From positions 119,812-183,811 of the forward strand of contig NZ_PDZR01000004.1 of assembly GCF_002891535.1 (NCBI RefSeq): 64,000 nt of DNA. The letters run 5' to 3'. Made by a program: the position numbers and the translations under genes. Under the pieces are notes generated by a model. The model saw only the letters and a list, made by a program, of their open reading frames with translations. It made no database searches and was not told the DNA's origin. Source of the stretch: Methylocella silvestris. Lineage in GTDB: Bacteria > Pseudomonadota > Alphaproteobacteria > Rhizobiales > Beijerinckiaceae. Below are positions 17,731-26,042 of the stretch, piece after piece; within the stretch, counting starts at the first letter, position 1, and each line of letters opens with the position of its first letter.

Positions 17731-19446
17731 ATGAGAGAACAGGCCGTGGATTTGCGCCCGCCGTGGTTCAAAACCTACCCCTCCAGCGTTCCCGCCGAAA
17801 TCGAGACGCCGCGCTACCGGCTGCTCGCTGAAGCGCCCGCCGATCTGGCGGCGCGGCGCGGCAGAGCGAGCGCCTTCACGACCGTCATGCCGAACGGCAT
17901 GTCGGGACGCCTCTCCTTCAATGACGTCGACCGGCTGTCCGACGCTTTTGCCGCTTATCTGCGCGAAAACCTCAAACTTCCGTCAGGATCGAGAATCGCC
18001 GTCCAGACGCCGAACGGGCTGGCCTATCCGATCGTCGCATTCGGCATCTTCAAGGCGGGCTGCACGCTCATCAACGTCAATCCGCTCTATACCGCCACGG
18101 AAATGATGCATCTGTTCGCCGACGCGCAGCCGGACGTGATCGTCGCCATCGACATGTTCGCGGAAAAGCTGGCGGACTCGCTGGAGCAGTCGCCGATTCC
18201 CAATGTTATCCTGACCGGAGCGGCGAGCCTGTTTCCGGCCGCGCCCCGGCTCATCATCGGCGCCGTGCAAAAATATGTGCGGAAGGAGATTCCCGCGCCG
18301 CGCTTCCCGGCCTGCTCTTTCGAGCAGGCGCTCGCCATGGGCGCGCGTAAAATCGCCGAAGGCGCGGATGTGCGCGCCTATACGGCGGGCCTCGATCCCG
18401 ATGCGATCGCCTGCCTGCAATATACCGGCGGAACCACCGGCGTGAGCAAAGCGGCGATGCTCAGCCATCGCAATCTCATCGTCAATGTCGCTCAGTTTCT
18501 GACCTTCGTCGGCGGCGCCATTCGCGAAGACGATCATGTGCTGACCGCGCTGCCGCTCTATCACTGCTTCGCCTTTACCGTAAATATGCTGGGCTTTTTC
18601 TTTCGCGGCGCCCACAATGTGCTGATCCCCAATCCGCGTCCGCTCGTTAATCTGCGGCCTGCCTTCGCCAAGGCGCCGATCTCCTTCATTACCGGCGTCA
18701 ACACCCTGTTCAAGGGACTGCTGCATGAGCGCTGGTTCGTCGAGAAGCCGCCGCAGCATTTACGCCTCTCCGTCGCCGGCGGCATGGCGCTGCATGAGAG
18801 CGTCGCCAAGAGGTGGGAACAGGTGACGGAGACGCCGCTGATCGAGGGATATGGCCTCAGCGAAGCCTCGCCGGTCCTGACCTTTAATCCGACGCATCGG
18901 GTCAAATCCGGAACGATCGGCGTGCCGCTGCCCTGGACCGACATCAAATGCGTTGACGACAACGGCCGCGAAGTTGCGCCAGGAGAGCATGGCGAACTGA
19001 TCGCGCGCGGTCCGCAAATCATGAGCGGCTATTGGCGCCAGGCCGAGGAAACGAAGATCGCCCTGCGCGACGGGTGGCTCTACACCGGCGACATCGCCAC
19101 CATGGATGAGGACGGCTATTTCACTCTGGTCGATCGCCGCAAGGACATGATCCTTGTCAATGGCTTCAACGTCTATCCGAACGAGGTTGAAGCGACGCTG
19201 ACCGAGCATCCGGGCGTGAAGGAATGCGCGGTGGTCGGTCACGCCGACGCCAGTTCCGGCGAGGCGGTCAAGGCCTTCATCGTCCGCGCCGACAAATCGC
19301 TCGACGCCGAGGAGGTGCGCGCTTTCTGCCGAACGCGGCTCGCCCCATACAAGATACCAAGGCACGTCGTCTTTCGCGACGAGCTACCAAAATCGAATGT
19401 CGGCAAGATCCTGCGCAAGGATTTGCGCGGCGACATGTCGCCCTGA
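17731..19446 (+). CDS. fadD: Long-chain fatty acid-CoA ligase
   Basis: A 571-residue AMP-forming acyl-CoA synthetase. The P-loop-like motif reads LQYTGGTTGVSKAAMLSH, followed by GYGLSEASPV, the adenylate-binding YTGDIATMDEDGYFTLVDRRKDMILVNGFNVYPNEVE and the late catalytic lysine in LPKSNVGKILRKDL. The long linker and FadD-type motif order favour a long-chain substrate, although chain length cannot be proved by sequence. It stands alone, divergent from the small membrane protein and convergent with nrsF. Confidence 0.92.
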   Translation: MREQAVDLRPPWFKTYPSSVPAEIETPRYRLLAEAPADLAARRGRASAFTTVMPNGMSGRLSFNDVDRLSDAFAAYLRENLKLPSGSRIAVQTPNGLAYPIVAFGIFKAGCTLINVNPLYTATEMMHLFADAQPDVIVAIDMFAEKLADSLEQSPIPNVILTGAASLFPAAPRLIIGAVQKYVRKEIPAPRFPACSFEQALAMGARKIAEGADVRAYTAGLDPDAIACLQYTGGTTGVSKAAMLSHRNLIVNVAQFLTFVGGAIREDDHVLTALPLYHCFAFTVNMLGFFFRGAHNVLIPNPRPLVNLRPAFAKAPISFITGVNTLFKGLLHERWFVEKPPQHLRLSVAGGMALHESVAKRWEQVTETPLIEGYGLSEASPVLTFNPTHRVKSGTIGVPLPWTDIKCVDDNGREVAPGEHGELIARGPQIMSGYWRQAEETKIALRDGWLYTGDIATMDEDGYFTLVDRRKDMILVNGFNVYPNEVEATLTEHPGVKECAVVGHADASSGEAVKAFIVRADKSLDAEEVRAFCRTRLAPYKIPRHVVFRDELPKSNVGKILRKDLRGDMSP

Positions 19447-19450
19447 CGCT

Positions 19451-20086
19451 TCACCAGCGCAGAAGGCGAGCCCCGAGGACAGCGCCGAGGGCGGTCAAGA
19501 AGGCGATCGCGATCGGATACCAGACCGCCACGAACAGCGGCGAATCATCGGGACAATGCGACGCGTAGAGCGCCGCCCCGATCGCCCCGGCGAACAGGCC
19601 CGCGCCAGCGCCAGCGACGGCCGGACGCTCCGGCGCGCCGTTGCGCAACGCGACAAGGATGGCGATGAGCGGCGCGACGCCCAGGAGCGGGATGCTCTTC
19701 AGACAGAACATGGCGTTGTGCCCGATCATCGTCCTTTCCCAATCGGCCGGGCTGACGACGAATAATTCAACGATAACGCCAACCCCAAGCAGCGCCGGCG
19801 GCAGCGCCAGCAGAAGCACAGCGCCCCGCCACGACCCGCCCGGACGGAACAGGCGAAGGACGAAAAGGCCGGCGAGCGCGGCGAGCAGATAGCAAACCAG
19901 CAACTTCAGGGAAAAGCGCGGGTCGGCGAGCAGCGACATGAAATGCGGCCGCAGGCCCAAACGCGCCGAAAATAACGCAATCGCGATGGCAAGACCCGGA
20001 AGCAGAGCGAGGCACAACGCGCGGCCAGGAGCCAGGGGCATCTCCCTGTCCTCGGAAATCGCGTTGATGAGCTCGCTCGTCTTCAT
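19451..20086 (-). CDS. nrsF: NrsF-type membrane anti-sigma factor (DUF1109)
   Basis: A 211-residue protein with six predicted membrane helices and almost no soluble domain, matching the DUF1109/NrsF family that holds SigF-type ECF sigma factors inactive at the membrane. Two cysteines at 128 (NAMFCLKSIP) and 178 (ASHCPDDSPLF) have the 50-residue spacing of the paired cysteines required for metal sensing in Caulobacter NrsF. Its start overlaps the sigF stop in an ATGA, so the two are translationally coupled. Confidence 0.9.
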   Translation of the reverse strand: MKTSELINAISEDREMPLAPGRALCLALLPGLAIAIALFSARLGLRPHFMSLLADPRFSLKLLVCYLLAALAGLFVLRLFRPGGSWRGAVLLLALPPALLGVGVIVELFVVSPADWERTMIGHNAMFCLKSIPLLGVAPLIAILVALRNGAPERPAVAGAGAGLFAGAIGAALYASHCPDDSPLFVAVWYPIAIAFLTALGAVLGARLLRW

Positions 20087-20640
20087 GATTCAACACTCCT
20101 GAATTTTGCCGCGAGGGCCGCAAGGCCCCGATGCAAAGCGACGCGAACGGCGCCATTGGTCATGGACAGGCGGCTCGCCGCCTCGTCGATCGAGACGCCC
20201 TCGACGGCGATGCAACTCACCACCTTGCGTTGACCGGGCGGCAGCCCCTCGAGGTGGCGCTTGACGTCGGATACGATCGAGTCCGACCCGGCTTCGGCGC
20301 TCGGCAAAGACTCGGCGAAATCGTCGATCGAGAGCTCTATTCGCCGCCCGCGCCGCCGCAGCGCATCGATCAACTTGTGACGGGCGATTGCGAAAAGCCA
20401 CGGGCTGAGCGGCGCTTCTTCGTCCCAGGTCTGCCGCTTCAGATGCACCGCAAGTAGGGTCTCCTGCACAATATCCTCAGCGTCGGCCAGCGCGGCGCCC
20501 GCGCGCGCGACGCCTCTTCGCGCGAACGCGCGCAGCGCCGGCGTCAGCTCGAGCAGCAAATTCCGATAGGCCGCGGCGTCGCCCCCATTGGCCGACAGCA
20601 TGAGCAGGCGCCATTGCTTTTCGCGGTCCTCGACGCGCAC
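20083..20640 (-). CDS. sigF: ECF sigma factor of the SigF type
   Basis: About 185 residues. Region 2 contains ADAEDIVQETLLAVHLKRQTW and WLFAIARHKLIDALRRRGRR; region 4 contains LPPGQRKVVSCIAVEGVSIDEAASRL and GAVRVALHRGL. The partner NrsF overlaps its end. A longer frame begins at 20703, but a SigF-type promoter lies at 20665-20690 inside that extension, so the message cannot include it. The GTG at 20640 has GGAG five bases upstream and is the first good start after the promoter. It should control itself and the facing bufferin operon. Confidence 0.9.
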   Translation of the reverse strand: MRVEDREKQWRLLMLSANGGDAAAYRNLLLELTPALRAFARRGVARAGAALADAEDIVQETLLAVHLKRQTWDEEAPLSPWLFAIARHKLIDALRRRGRRIELSIDDFAESLPSAEAGSDSIVSDVKRHLEGLPPGQRKVVSCIAVEGVSIDEAASRLSMTNGAVRVALHRGLAALAAKFRSVES

Positions 20641-20664
20641 GCGCGCTCCAATCGCATGATGATC

Positions 20665-20690
20665 TTCGCCGCCGTCGCCGCTGGCGTTAC
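20665..20690 (-). promoter_or_regulatory. SigF-type promoter of sigF-nrsF
   Basis: On the minus strand, GTAACG (20690-20685), 16 nt, then CGAA (20668-20665). This is identical in both elements and spacing to the promoter facing the other way at 20747-20772, and close to the SigF consensus known from Caulobacter. It implies autoregulation. Confidence 0.8.
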
Positions 20691-20746
20691 ACGACTGCGT
20701 CAAAGAAGGGTCAATAATTCGTCAACGCCAAAAAAACGACGTCCGT

Positions 20747-20772
20747 GTAACGCCCCGCGCCGTAGAGGCGAA
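20747..20772 (+). promoter_or_regulatory. SigF-type promoter of the bufferin operon
   Basis: GTAACG (20747-20752), 16 nt, then CGAA (20769-20772). The predicted start of transcription is near 20780, giving a leader of about 55 nt before bufA. Confidence 0.8.
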
Positions 20773-20833
20773 GATGAAGTCGCAAGGCGAAGGTGCTTCG
20801 CCCAGGCAGTCCCTCTCGATAAAGGAAACGAAC

Positions 20834-21130
20834 ATGTCCGCCAACACCAGTTTGACCGCCGCCGCTCTCGCCGGCGCTTTTGCCGCCGCTCTATCCCTTA
20901 TCGCATCGCAGGCCTCGGCCGGTCCCGCCGCGGAGCAGCCGGGAAAAGACAAATGCTACGGCGTCTCCCTGAAAGGCCACAATGATTGCGCGGCGGGCGC
21001 CGGAACCTCCTGCGCCGGCACCTCCAAGGTCGATTATGACGGCGGCGCCTGGAAATATGTCGCCAAGGGCGCCTGCGACACAATCAAGACGCCGCATGGG
21101 ACGGGTTCGCTCATGCCAACGAAATCCTGA
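20834..21130 (+). CDS. bufA1: Bufferin precursor BufA1 (DUF2282)
   Basis: A 98-residue precursor with a Sec signal peptide (to about residue 29, ending SQASAG) and four cysteines at 41, 52, 60 and 81 in the pattern [20 protein letters not shown] and GACDTI. That is the DUF2282 family, now known as bufferins: ribosomally made peptides whose core cysteines are oxidised by the partner MNIO enzyme and which bind copper or similar metals in the periplasm. AAAGGAAACG precedes the ATG at 20834; a start at 20774 would lie upstream of the predicted transcription start. First gene of the operon. Confidence 0.92.
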   Translation: MSANTSLTAAALAGAFAAALSLIASQASAGPAAEQPGKDKCYGVSLKGHNDCAAGAGTSCAGTSKVDYDGGAWKYVAKGACDTIKTPHGTGSLMPTKS

Positions 21131-21188
21131 AAAAGCGGCTTGAACGGCGCGCGGAGGTTTTCGCGCGCCGCATCCTTTGGAGCGCGCC

Positions 21189-22076
21189 ATGAATTATATT
21201 TCCGCCTCGCCTGCGCTTCTGCCGGCGCGCGCCGGCGTCGGCTTCAAGCCGGAGCATTTCGGCGCGATCGCAGCAGATCAGCAGCCGCTCGGCTTCTTCG
21301 AGGTTCATGCCGAAAATTACATGGGCGCGGGGGGCGTTCCCCATGCGCAGCTGCGGTTCCTGCGCGAGCGCTACGCGCTTTCGCTGCATGGGGTGGGTCT
21401 TTCGATCGGCTCGCCCGAGCCGCTCGACCGTGACCACCTTGCCCGCTTGAGGCGGCTTTGCGCCCTCTATCAGCCGGAAAGCTTTTCAGAGCATCTTGCC
21501 TGGTCATCGCATGGGGGCGTCTATTTTAACGATTTGCTGCCCCTGCCCTATACGGAAGAAACCCTCGCCGTCGTGGCCGCCCATGTCGACGAGACGCAGA
21601 CCGCCCTCGGGCGGCGCATCCTCATCGAAAATCCGGCGACCTATGTCCGCTTTTCGCAAAGCGACATTCCGGAAACAGAATTTTTGACTGAGCTCACGCA
21701 GCGCACGGGGTGCGGCCTGCTGCTCGACCTCAACAATGTGTTTGTCAGCGCGCGCAATCACGGCGAGTCGGCGCTCGGCTATCTCGCCAGCTTTCCGCTG
21801 ATCGCCGTCGGCGAGATTCATCTCGCCGGATTTTTCGACGCCAGCGAGGCGGGCGCGCCTTTGCTCATCGATTCGCATGGGGCGCAGGTGGCCGATGAAG
21901 TCATCTCCCTGTTCGAGTGGACAATCGAACAAGCCGGGCCTCTGCCGACGCTGATCGAATGGGACAATGACGTTCCGGACTGGCCCCTGCTGCTTGCCGA
22001 GGCGATGAAAGCGCAAGATCGGCTTCGTCATGCCGAACGCGGCTACGCGCGGCGCCTTGACCGGAGGGCGTTATGA
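21189..22076 (+). CDS. bufB: MNIO-family maturase BufB (DUF692)
   Basis: A 295-residue DUF692 protein, a multinuclear non-heme iron oxidase related to MbnB. Putative metal ligands are spread along the TIM barrel: [59 protein letters not shown] and IDSHGAQV. It is expected to convert cysteines of BufA1 into heterocycles. GGAG lies ahead of the ATG at 21189. Its stop overlaps the next start (ATGA), consistent with a maturase-partner complex. Confidence 0.93.
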   Translation: MNYISASPALLPARAGVGFKPEHFGAIAADQQPLGFFEVHAENYMGAGGVPHAQLRFLRERYALSLHGVGLSIGSPEPLDRDHLARLRRLCALYQPESFSEHLAWSSHGGVYFNDLLPLPYTEETLAVVAAHVDETQTALGRRILIENPATYVRFSQSDIPETEFLTELTQRTGCGLLLDLNNVFVSARNHGESALGYLASFPLIAVGEIHLAGFFDASEAGAPLLIDSHGAQVADEVISLFEWTIEQAGPLPTLIEWDNDVPDWPLLLAEAMKAQDRLRHAERGYARRLDRRAL

Positions 22077-22876
22077 CGTCCGTCATGTCTGGCGTTGCGG
22101 GCGATTTCGCCGCCGCGCTGCGCGATCCCCTTGTCACGCCGCCCGCGATGCTTTCGGCTCATGCCGCGCCGGCGGCGTCAACACGCTTCTGCGTCTATCG
22201 CAACAATGTCGCGGTGAGTTTGATCGGCGCGCTTGAGGCGCGTTTCCCGGCGACGCGCCGTCTCGTCGGAGATGAATTTTTTCGCGCCATGGCGCGTCTT
22301 TATATCAAGGCGCAGCCGCCGCGTTCGCCGCTGATGATGCGCTATGGCGACGAATTGCCGGGCTTCATCGCGCGCTTCGAGCCCGCCGCCGAGATCGTCT
22401 ATCTTGCCGATATCGCCCGCCTCGAGGCCGCGCGCACCCGCGCCTACCACGCCGCCGACGCCGAACCGCTGGAATTGTCATCCCTCGCGGCGCTTGATCC
22501 CGAGAATTTCGCGCGACTGCGCCTCGCGCCGCATCCTTCGCTGGAGATTGTCGAATCGGCGTTTCCGATCGTCACCATCTGGGCAAGCTGCACCGGCGAA
22601 GCGCCTCTGACGGCGGTCGAGGATTGGCGCTGTGAAACCGCTCTCGTTGCGCGGCCGCGGCTCGAAGTCGAGGTCCGCCGCGCCCCGCCTGGCGCAGCGG
22701 CGTTCCTCGAAGCTTTAGCGCGCGGCATGAGTTTCGGCGAGGCCGCCGACAGCGCCGCTGCTCGCGCGAAAGACTTCGACCTTGCTCTCATTATCGCCAG
22801 TCTGATCGGCGGCGGACTCCTCGTCCCCGCGGACGGCGTCAAACAGATGGAGACAATTCATGGATATCTCGCATAG
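22073..22876 (+). CDS. bufC: Bufferin maturation partner BufC (DUF2063)
   Basis: A 267-residue protein of the DUF2063 type. The N-terminal half has the family pattern DFAAALRDP ... [41 protein letters not shown] ... [18 protein letters not shown]. In bufferin systems this partner binds precursor and presents it to the DUF692 enzyme. It overlaps bufB by 4 nt and doxX by 17 nt, so the three are one translation-coupled unit. Confidence 0.92.
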   Translation: MTSVMSGVAGDFAAALRDPLVTPPAMLSAHAAPAASTRFCVYRNNVAVSLIGALEARFPATRRLVGDEFFRAMARLYIKAQPPRSPLMMRYGDELPGFIARFEPAAEIVYLADIARLEAARTRAYHAADAEPLELSSLAALDPENFARLRLAPHPSLEIVESAFPIVTIWASCTGEAPLTAVEDWRCETALVARPRLEVEVRRAPPGAAAFLEALARGMSFGEAADSAAARAKDFDLALIIASLIGGGLLVPADGVKQMETIHGYLA

Positions 22877-23336
22877 AATCTCCGAGCCGGCCGCCGTACC
22901 TGTGCGCGCGATCCAGATCTTCATCGATCTTCTCAACCAAATTCCGCAATCCTTTCTTTCGCTCTGCGCGCGCGTGTTTCCCGCCGCCGTGTTCTGGATG
23001 TCCGGCGAGACCAAGGTCGATGGCTGGCGTCTCAGCGACAGCGCCGTCGATTTGTTTCGCGACGAATACCGGCTGCCCCTGATCGATCCGTCGATCGCGG
23101 CGCATCTTTCGGCCTTCGCGGAGCATTTCTTTCCATTCCTGCTCGTCATCGGCCTCGCCTCGCGCTTTTCCGCGCTCGCCTTGCTTGGGATGACGCTGGT
23201 CATTGAGATCTTCGTCTACCCCGACGCGTGGCCGACGCATGGCGTGTGGGCGACCTGTTTCCTTGTGGTCATCGCGCGCGGTCCAGGCATTTTTTCGCTG
23301 GATCATCTGATCGCCCGGCGCTACGGGGCCAAATAG
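22860..23336 (+). CDS. DoxX-family membrane protein
   Basis: A 158-residue membrane protein with about four helices, including [17 protein letters not shown] and [23 protein letters not shown], which are DoxX family features. DoxX proteins often close bufferin operons; a quinone-linked electron transfer role has been proposed but is not shown here. It starts 17 nt inside bufC and ends 6 nt before the convergent chrA stop. Confidence 0.88.
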   Translation: MDISHRISEPAAVPVRAIQIFIDLLNQIPQSFLSLCARVFPAAVFWMSGETKVDGWRLSDSAVDLFRDEYRLPLIDPSIAAHLSAFAEHFFPFLLVIGLASRFSALALLGMTLVIEIFVYPDAWPTHGVWATCFLVVIARGPGIFSLDHLIARRYGAK

Positions 23337-23341
23337 AAAGA

Positions 23342-24745
23342 TCAGCCCGCCGCCGTGAGTCGTAAAAGCACGGCGCCGCCGACCGCGCAGGCGAGAAGGG
23401 TTGGCGCCATGCCGATCTTGAACCGCAACATCGCGACCATCGCCGCCGCGGACAGAAGGGCGGCGCGCCAGTCGATCGAAGCGATCACCGGCAGATCGGG
23501 GCTGATTCCGTGAAAATCGAAGCGCCACGCCTCACGAAAGACGACGTGCAAGGCAAACCATAAGGCGAGATTCATGATGACGCCGACGACGGCCGCTGTA
23601 ATGGCGGACAGCGCGGCGGAAATCCGCTTGTTGTCGCGCAGCGCTTCGACGTAGGGGCCGCCGAGAAAGATCCAAAGGAAGCATGGCGCGAAAGTCACCC
23701 AGCTGGTGAGCAACGCGCCAAGGGCGCCGGCGAGGAGAGGGGCGAGCGCGCCCGGTGCGCGGTAGGCGGCGAGGAAGCCGACGAATTGCAGCACCATCAC
23801 CAGCGGTCCCGGCGTCGTCTCGGCGAGGCCGAGGCCGTCAACCATTTCGCCGGGCGCAAGCCAGCCGAAGCCGATCACCGCCGCCTGCGCGACATAGGCC
23901 AGAACCGCATAGGCGCCGCCGAAGGTGACGACCGCCATCGAGCTGAAAAAGGCGCCGATCTGCGTCCAAACGCTGGACCAGCCGGTGAGAATCCACAGCA
24001 CGGCGACCGGACCAAGCCAGATCGGCAGCCAAATGGAAAGAACGCTTAAAGCTCGCCCGAGCGAGGGCTCCGTGTGAGCCATCTCGCCGCGTTCGAACAT
24101 GCCGTCGACGACCCCCTTGCGTTCACGCGCCGCATCCGCCGAACCCTGTCCGCCGGTCATGAAGAGCGCGGGAGCGTAGCGCGCGCCGATCCAGCCAAGG
24201 GCGCCGGCGGCCAAAATGATGAGCGGGAATGGAATATGAAACACATAGAGGCCAAGAAAGGCGGCGGCGGCGATCACGACCATCGCCCGGTTCTTCAACG
24301 CGCGGCGGGCGATTCGCAGCATCGCCTCGACGACGATCGCAAGCACCGCCGCCTTCACGCCGAAGAAGAGCGCGTCGACCAAAGGCGCCTTGCGATAGAG
24401 CGCGTAGATCATGCTGAGGACGAGCATCACAACAGCGCCGGGCAGCACGAACAACACGCCAGCGACAAGACCGCCCGGTGTGCGGTGCATCAGCCAGCCG
24501 ATGTAGACAGCAAGCTGCTGCGCCTCGGGACCCGGCAGCAACATGCAGTAGTTGAGAGCATGCAGAAAGCGCTGTTCGCCGATCCAGCGGCGCTCCTCGA
24601 CAAGCTCCTTGTGCATCAGCGCGATCTGGCCGGCTGGGCCGCCGAAGCTGAGAAGGCCTATTTTGGCCCAGACCCTCGCAGCCTCCGCAAAAGTCGGAGG
24701 CGCGGGCGGAGCGATTGTTTCCCGTGGTCCGAACGTGATGGACAT
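23342..24745 (-). CDS. chrA: Chromate efflux transporter ChrA
   Basis: A 467-residue member of the CHR family with two homologous halves. The first half starts FAEAARVWAKIGLLSFGGPAGQIALMHKELVEERRWI and contains LLPGPEAQQLAVYIGW; the second repeats FGGAYAVLAYVAQ and ETTPGPLVMVLQFVGF. The family expels chromate in response to membrane potential. AGGAAGG lies before the ATG at 24745; a GTG at 24760 overlaps the chrB stop and is a weaker alternative. Together with chrB it forms a chromate-resistance pair beside the bufferin operon. Confidence 0.93.
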   Translation of the reverse strand: MSITFGPRETIAPPAPPTFAEAARVWAKIGLLSFGGPAGQIALMHKELVEERRWIGEQRFLHALNYCMLLPGPEAQQLAVYIGWLMHRTPGGLVAGVLFVLPGAVVMLVLSMIYALYRKAPLVDALFFGVKAAVLAIVVEAMLRIARRALKNRAMVVIAAAAFLGLYVFHIPFPLIILAAGALGWIGARYAPALFMTGGQGSADAARERKGVVDGMFERGEMAHTEPSLGRALSVLSIWLPIWLGPVAVLWILTGWSSVWTQIGAFFSSMAVVTFGGAYAVLAYVAQAAVIGFGWLAPGEMVDGLGLAETTPGPLVMVLQFVGFLAAYRAPGALAPLLAGALGALLTSWVTFAPCFLWIFLGGPYVEALRDNKRISAALSAITAAVVGVIMNLALWFALHVVFREAWRFDFHGISPDLPVIASIDWRAALLSAAAMVAMLRFKIGMAPTLLACAVGGAVLLRLTAAG

Positions 24746-24756
24746 GCTCGCCTTCC

Positions 24757-25548
24757 TCACGCCGATTTCCGGCCGGGCGGCCAGTTATGCGTCTCGTCGG
24801 TCGCATCGCGCGACCAGCGATAGAAGGCGTCATAAAGAAGCAATCCCGCCTCGAGCTGCTCGAGATCGTCGCGGAACATGCGCGACAGTCCGAGCGAAGC
24901 GGCAAGAAAGCCCGGCGCTTCCGGCGCGAGATCGAGCCGGGCGGTATCGGCCGCCCGCACGATCGTCGCCAGCCGCGCGAGCGGCTCGGATTTCAGGCCG
25001 AATTCCTCGATCATCGTATTGAAAGCGCATCGTTCGCCGCGATGACTCCAAAACACATTGTCGACGTCGAAAGCCGCGCCGTTGAAGCGCTCGGCCACGG
25101 CGCTGACCTCGGAGGCTGCAACAAAGAGAAAGACGGCGCCCGGATCGACGAAGCGGCGAATGAGCCAAGGGCAGGCGATGCGGTCGACCTTCGGCCGCGC
25201 CCGCGTCACCCATAGGGTTCGACCGGCGGCGTCGGCCGGCGGCAGTTTGCCGGTTCTGACAAGGAGGCCGCCGCTCGCGCGCCAGGCGTTAACGCCGGCC
25301 TGACGCAGCCAGGCGGCCGCACCCTGACTTAGATCCGATCCTTGCTGACAGACTACAACGACGTCACGGCCGATCAGCTCTTTGGCGATGGCGTCGATCA
25401 TCCGCGCGTCACGGCGGCGCGAAGCAGGCAGCAGGCGGGGGTCGGAGGCGAAATTCTCCTCCGTGCGGATGTCAACGATCGTCGGCGCGGTCGGCAAACC
25501 GACGAGCCGAGACAGCTGCGAGGGGGTAATTTCTGTATTCGAGGGCAT
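24757..25548 (-). CDS. chrB: Rhodanese-ChrB fusion, chromate resistance protein
   Basis: A 263-residue two-domain protein. Residues 1-105 form a rhodanese-like domain with VDIRTEENF and an active-site cysteine in VVVCQQGSDLSQGAAAWL. Residues 110-263 match the ChrB C-terminal domain (LWVTRARPKVDRIACPWLIRRFVDPGA, then FDVDNVFWSHRGERCAF). ChrB-type proteins support or regulate chromate resistance. It lies directly upstream of chrA with no gap. Confidence 0.88.
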   Translation of the reverse strand: MPSNTEITPSQLSRLVGLPTAPTIVDIRTEENFASDPRLLPASRRRDARMIDAIAKELIGRDVVVVCQQGSDLSQGAAAWLRQAGVNAWRASGGLLVRTGKLPPADAAGRTLWVTRARPKVDRIACPWLIRRFVDPGAVFLFVAASEVSAVAERFNGAAFDVDNVFWSHRGERCAFNTMIEEFGLKSEPLARLATIVRAADTARLDLAPEAPGFLAASLGLSRMFRDDLEQLEAGLLLYDAFYRWSRDATDETHNWPPGRKSA

Positions 25549-25724
25549 CGGCGTCCAACCCTTTTAAGGGAGCATGGACGCGATCTTTGGGCTGACGCCT
25601 CACGGGGTAATCGCGATCAACCCCATGGCGGCAACTAATCACGGCCGCTCCTGTGACGTCAATGACTCTCGCGAAGCGCGGGCGCGCGGACAGCAGAATT
25701 TCCTGACGCCCCGGCCGTCAGCGG

Positions 25725-25749
25725 GGAACTTTTCATGCATGCCCGCATT
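25725..25749 (+). promoter_or_regulatory. EcfG-like promoter (GGAAC-N16-CATT)
   Basis: GGAAC at 25725-25729, 16 nt, then CATT at 25746-25749, one base off the CGTT of the EcfG consensus. The predicted transcript would start about 30 nt before the small secreted protein gene at 25786. Confidence 0.4.
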
Positions 25750-25785
25750 GTAAAGCTAGCGCCATGTTGCAGTCTGGAGAACGCC

Positions 25786-26028
25786 ATGAAAAAAGGTCTT
25801 TTCGCCGCCGCTTTTAGCGCCTTCGCCCTGGCAGCCGGCGCGGCCTCGGCCCAGATTGAATTTCCGCTTCTTATCGCCGAAGTCCAATATGCCCAGCCGA
25901 TGCTTGGTGTCACGCCGCTCGAGACGGTTCAGGAAGGCCGCAGCGCTTTCGCGCCGGCGGCCGTCGGGACGCTGACGCCCTTCGACGACTTCGCGCCGAT
26001 CGACTTCGAACTCGCTCCCGCGGAGTAA
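25786..26028 (+). CDS. Small secreted protein, function unknown
   Basis: An 80-residue protein starting MKKGLFAAAFSAFALAAGAASAQ, a clear Sec signal peptide with cleavage after ASA. The mature 58 residues are acidic and hydrophobic (IEFPLLIAEVQYAQPM, then FDDFAPIDFELAP), without cysteines. No family is recognised. GGAGA lies six bases before the ATG. An EcfG-like promoter upstream suggests stress induction. Confidence 0.65.
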   Translation: MKKGLFAAAFSAFALAAGAASAQIEFPLLIAEVQYAQPMLGVTPLETVQEGRSAFAPAAVGTLTPFDDFAPIDFELAPAE

Positions 26029-26042
26029 GCCAGCGCCACGGC

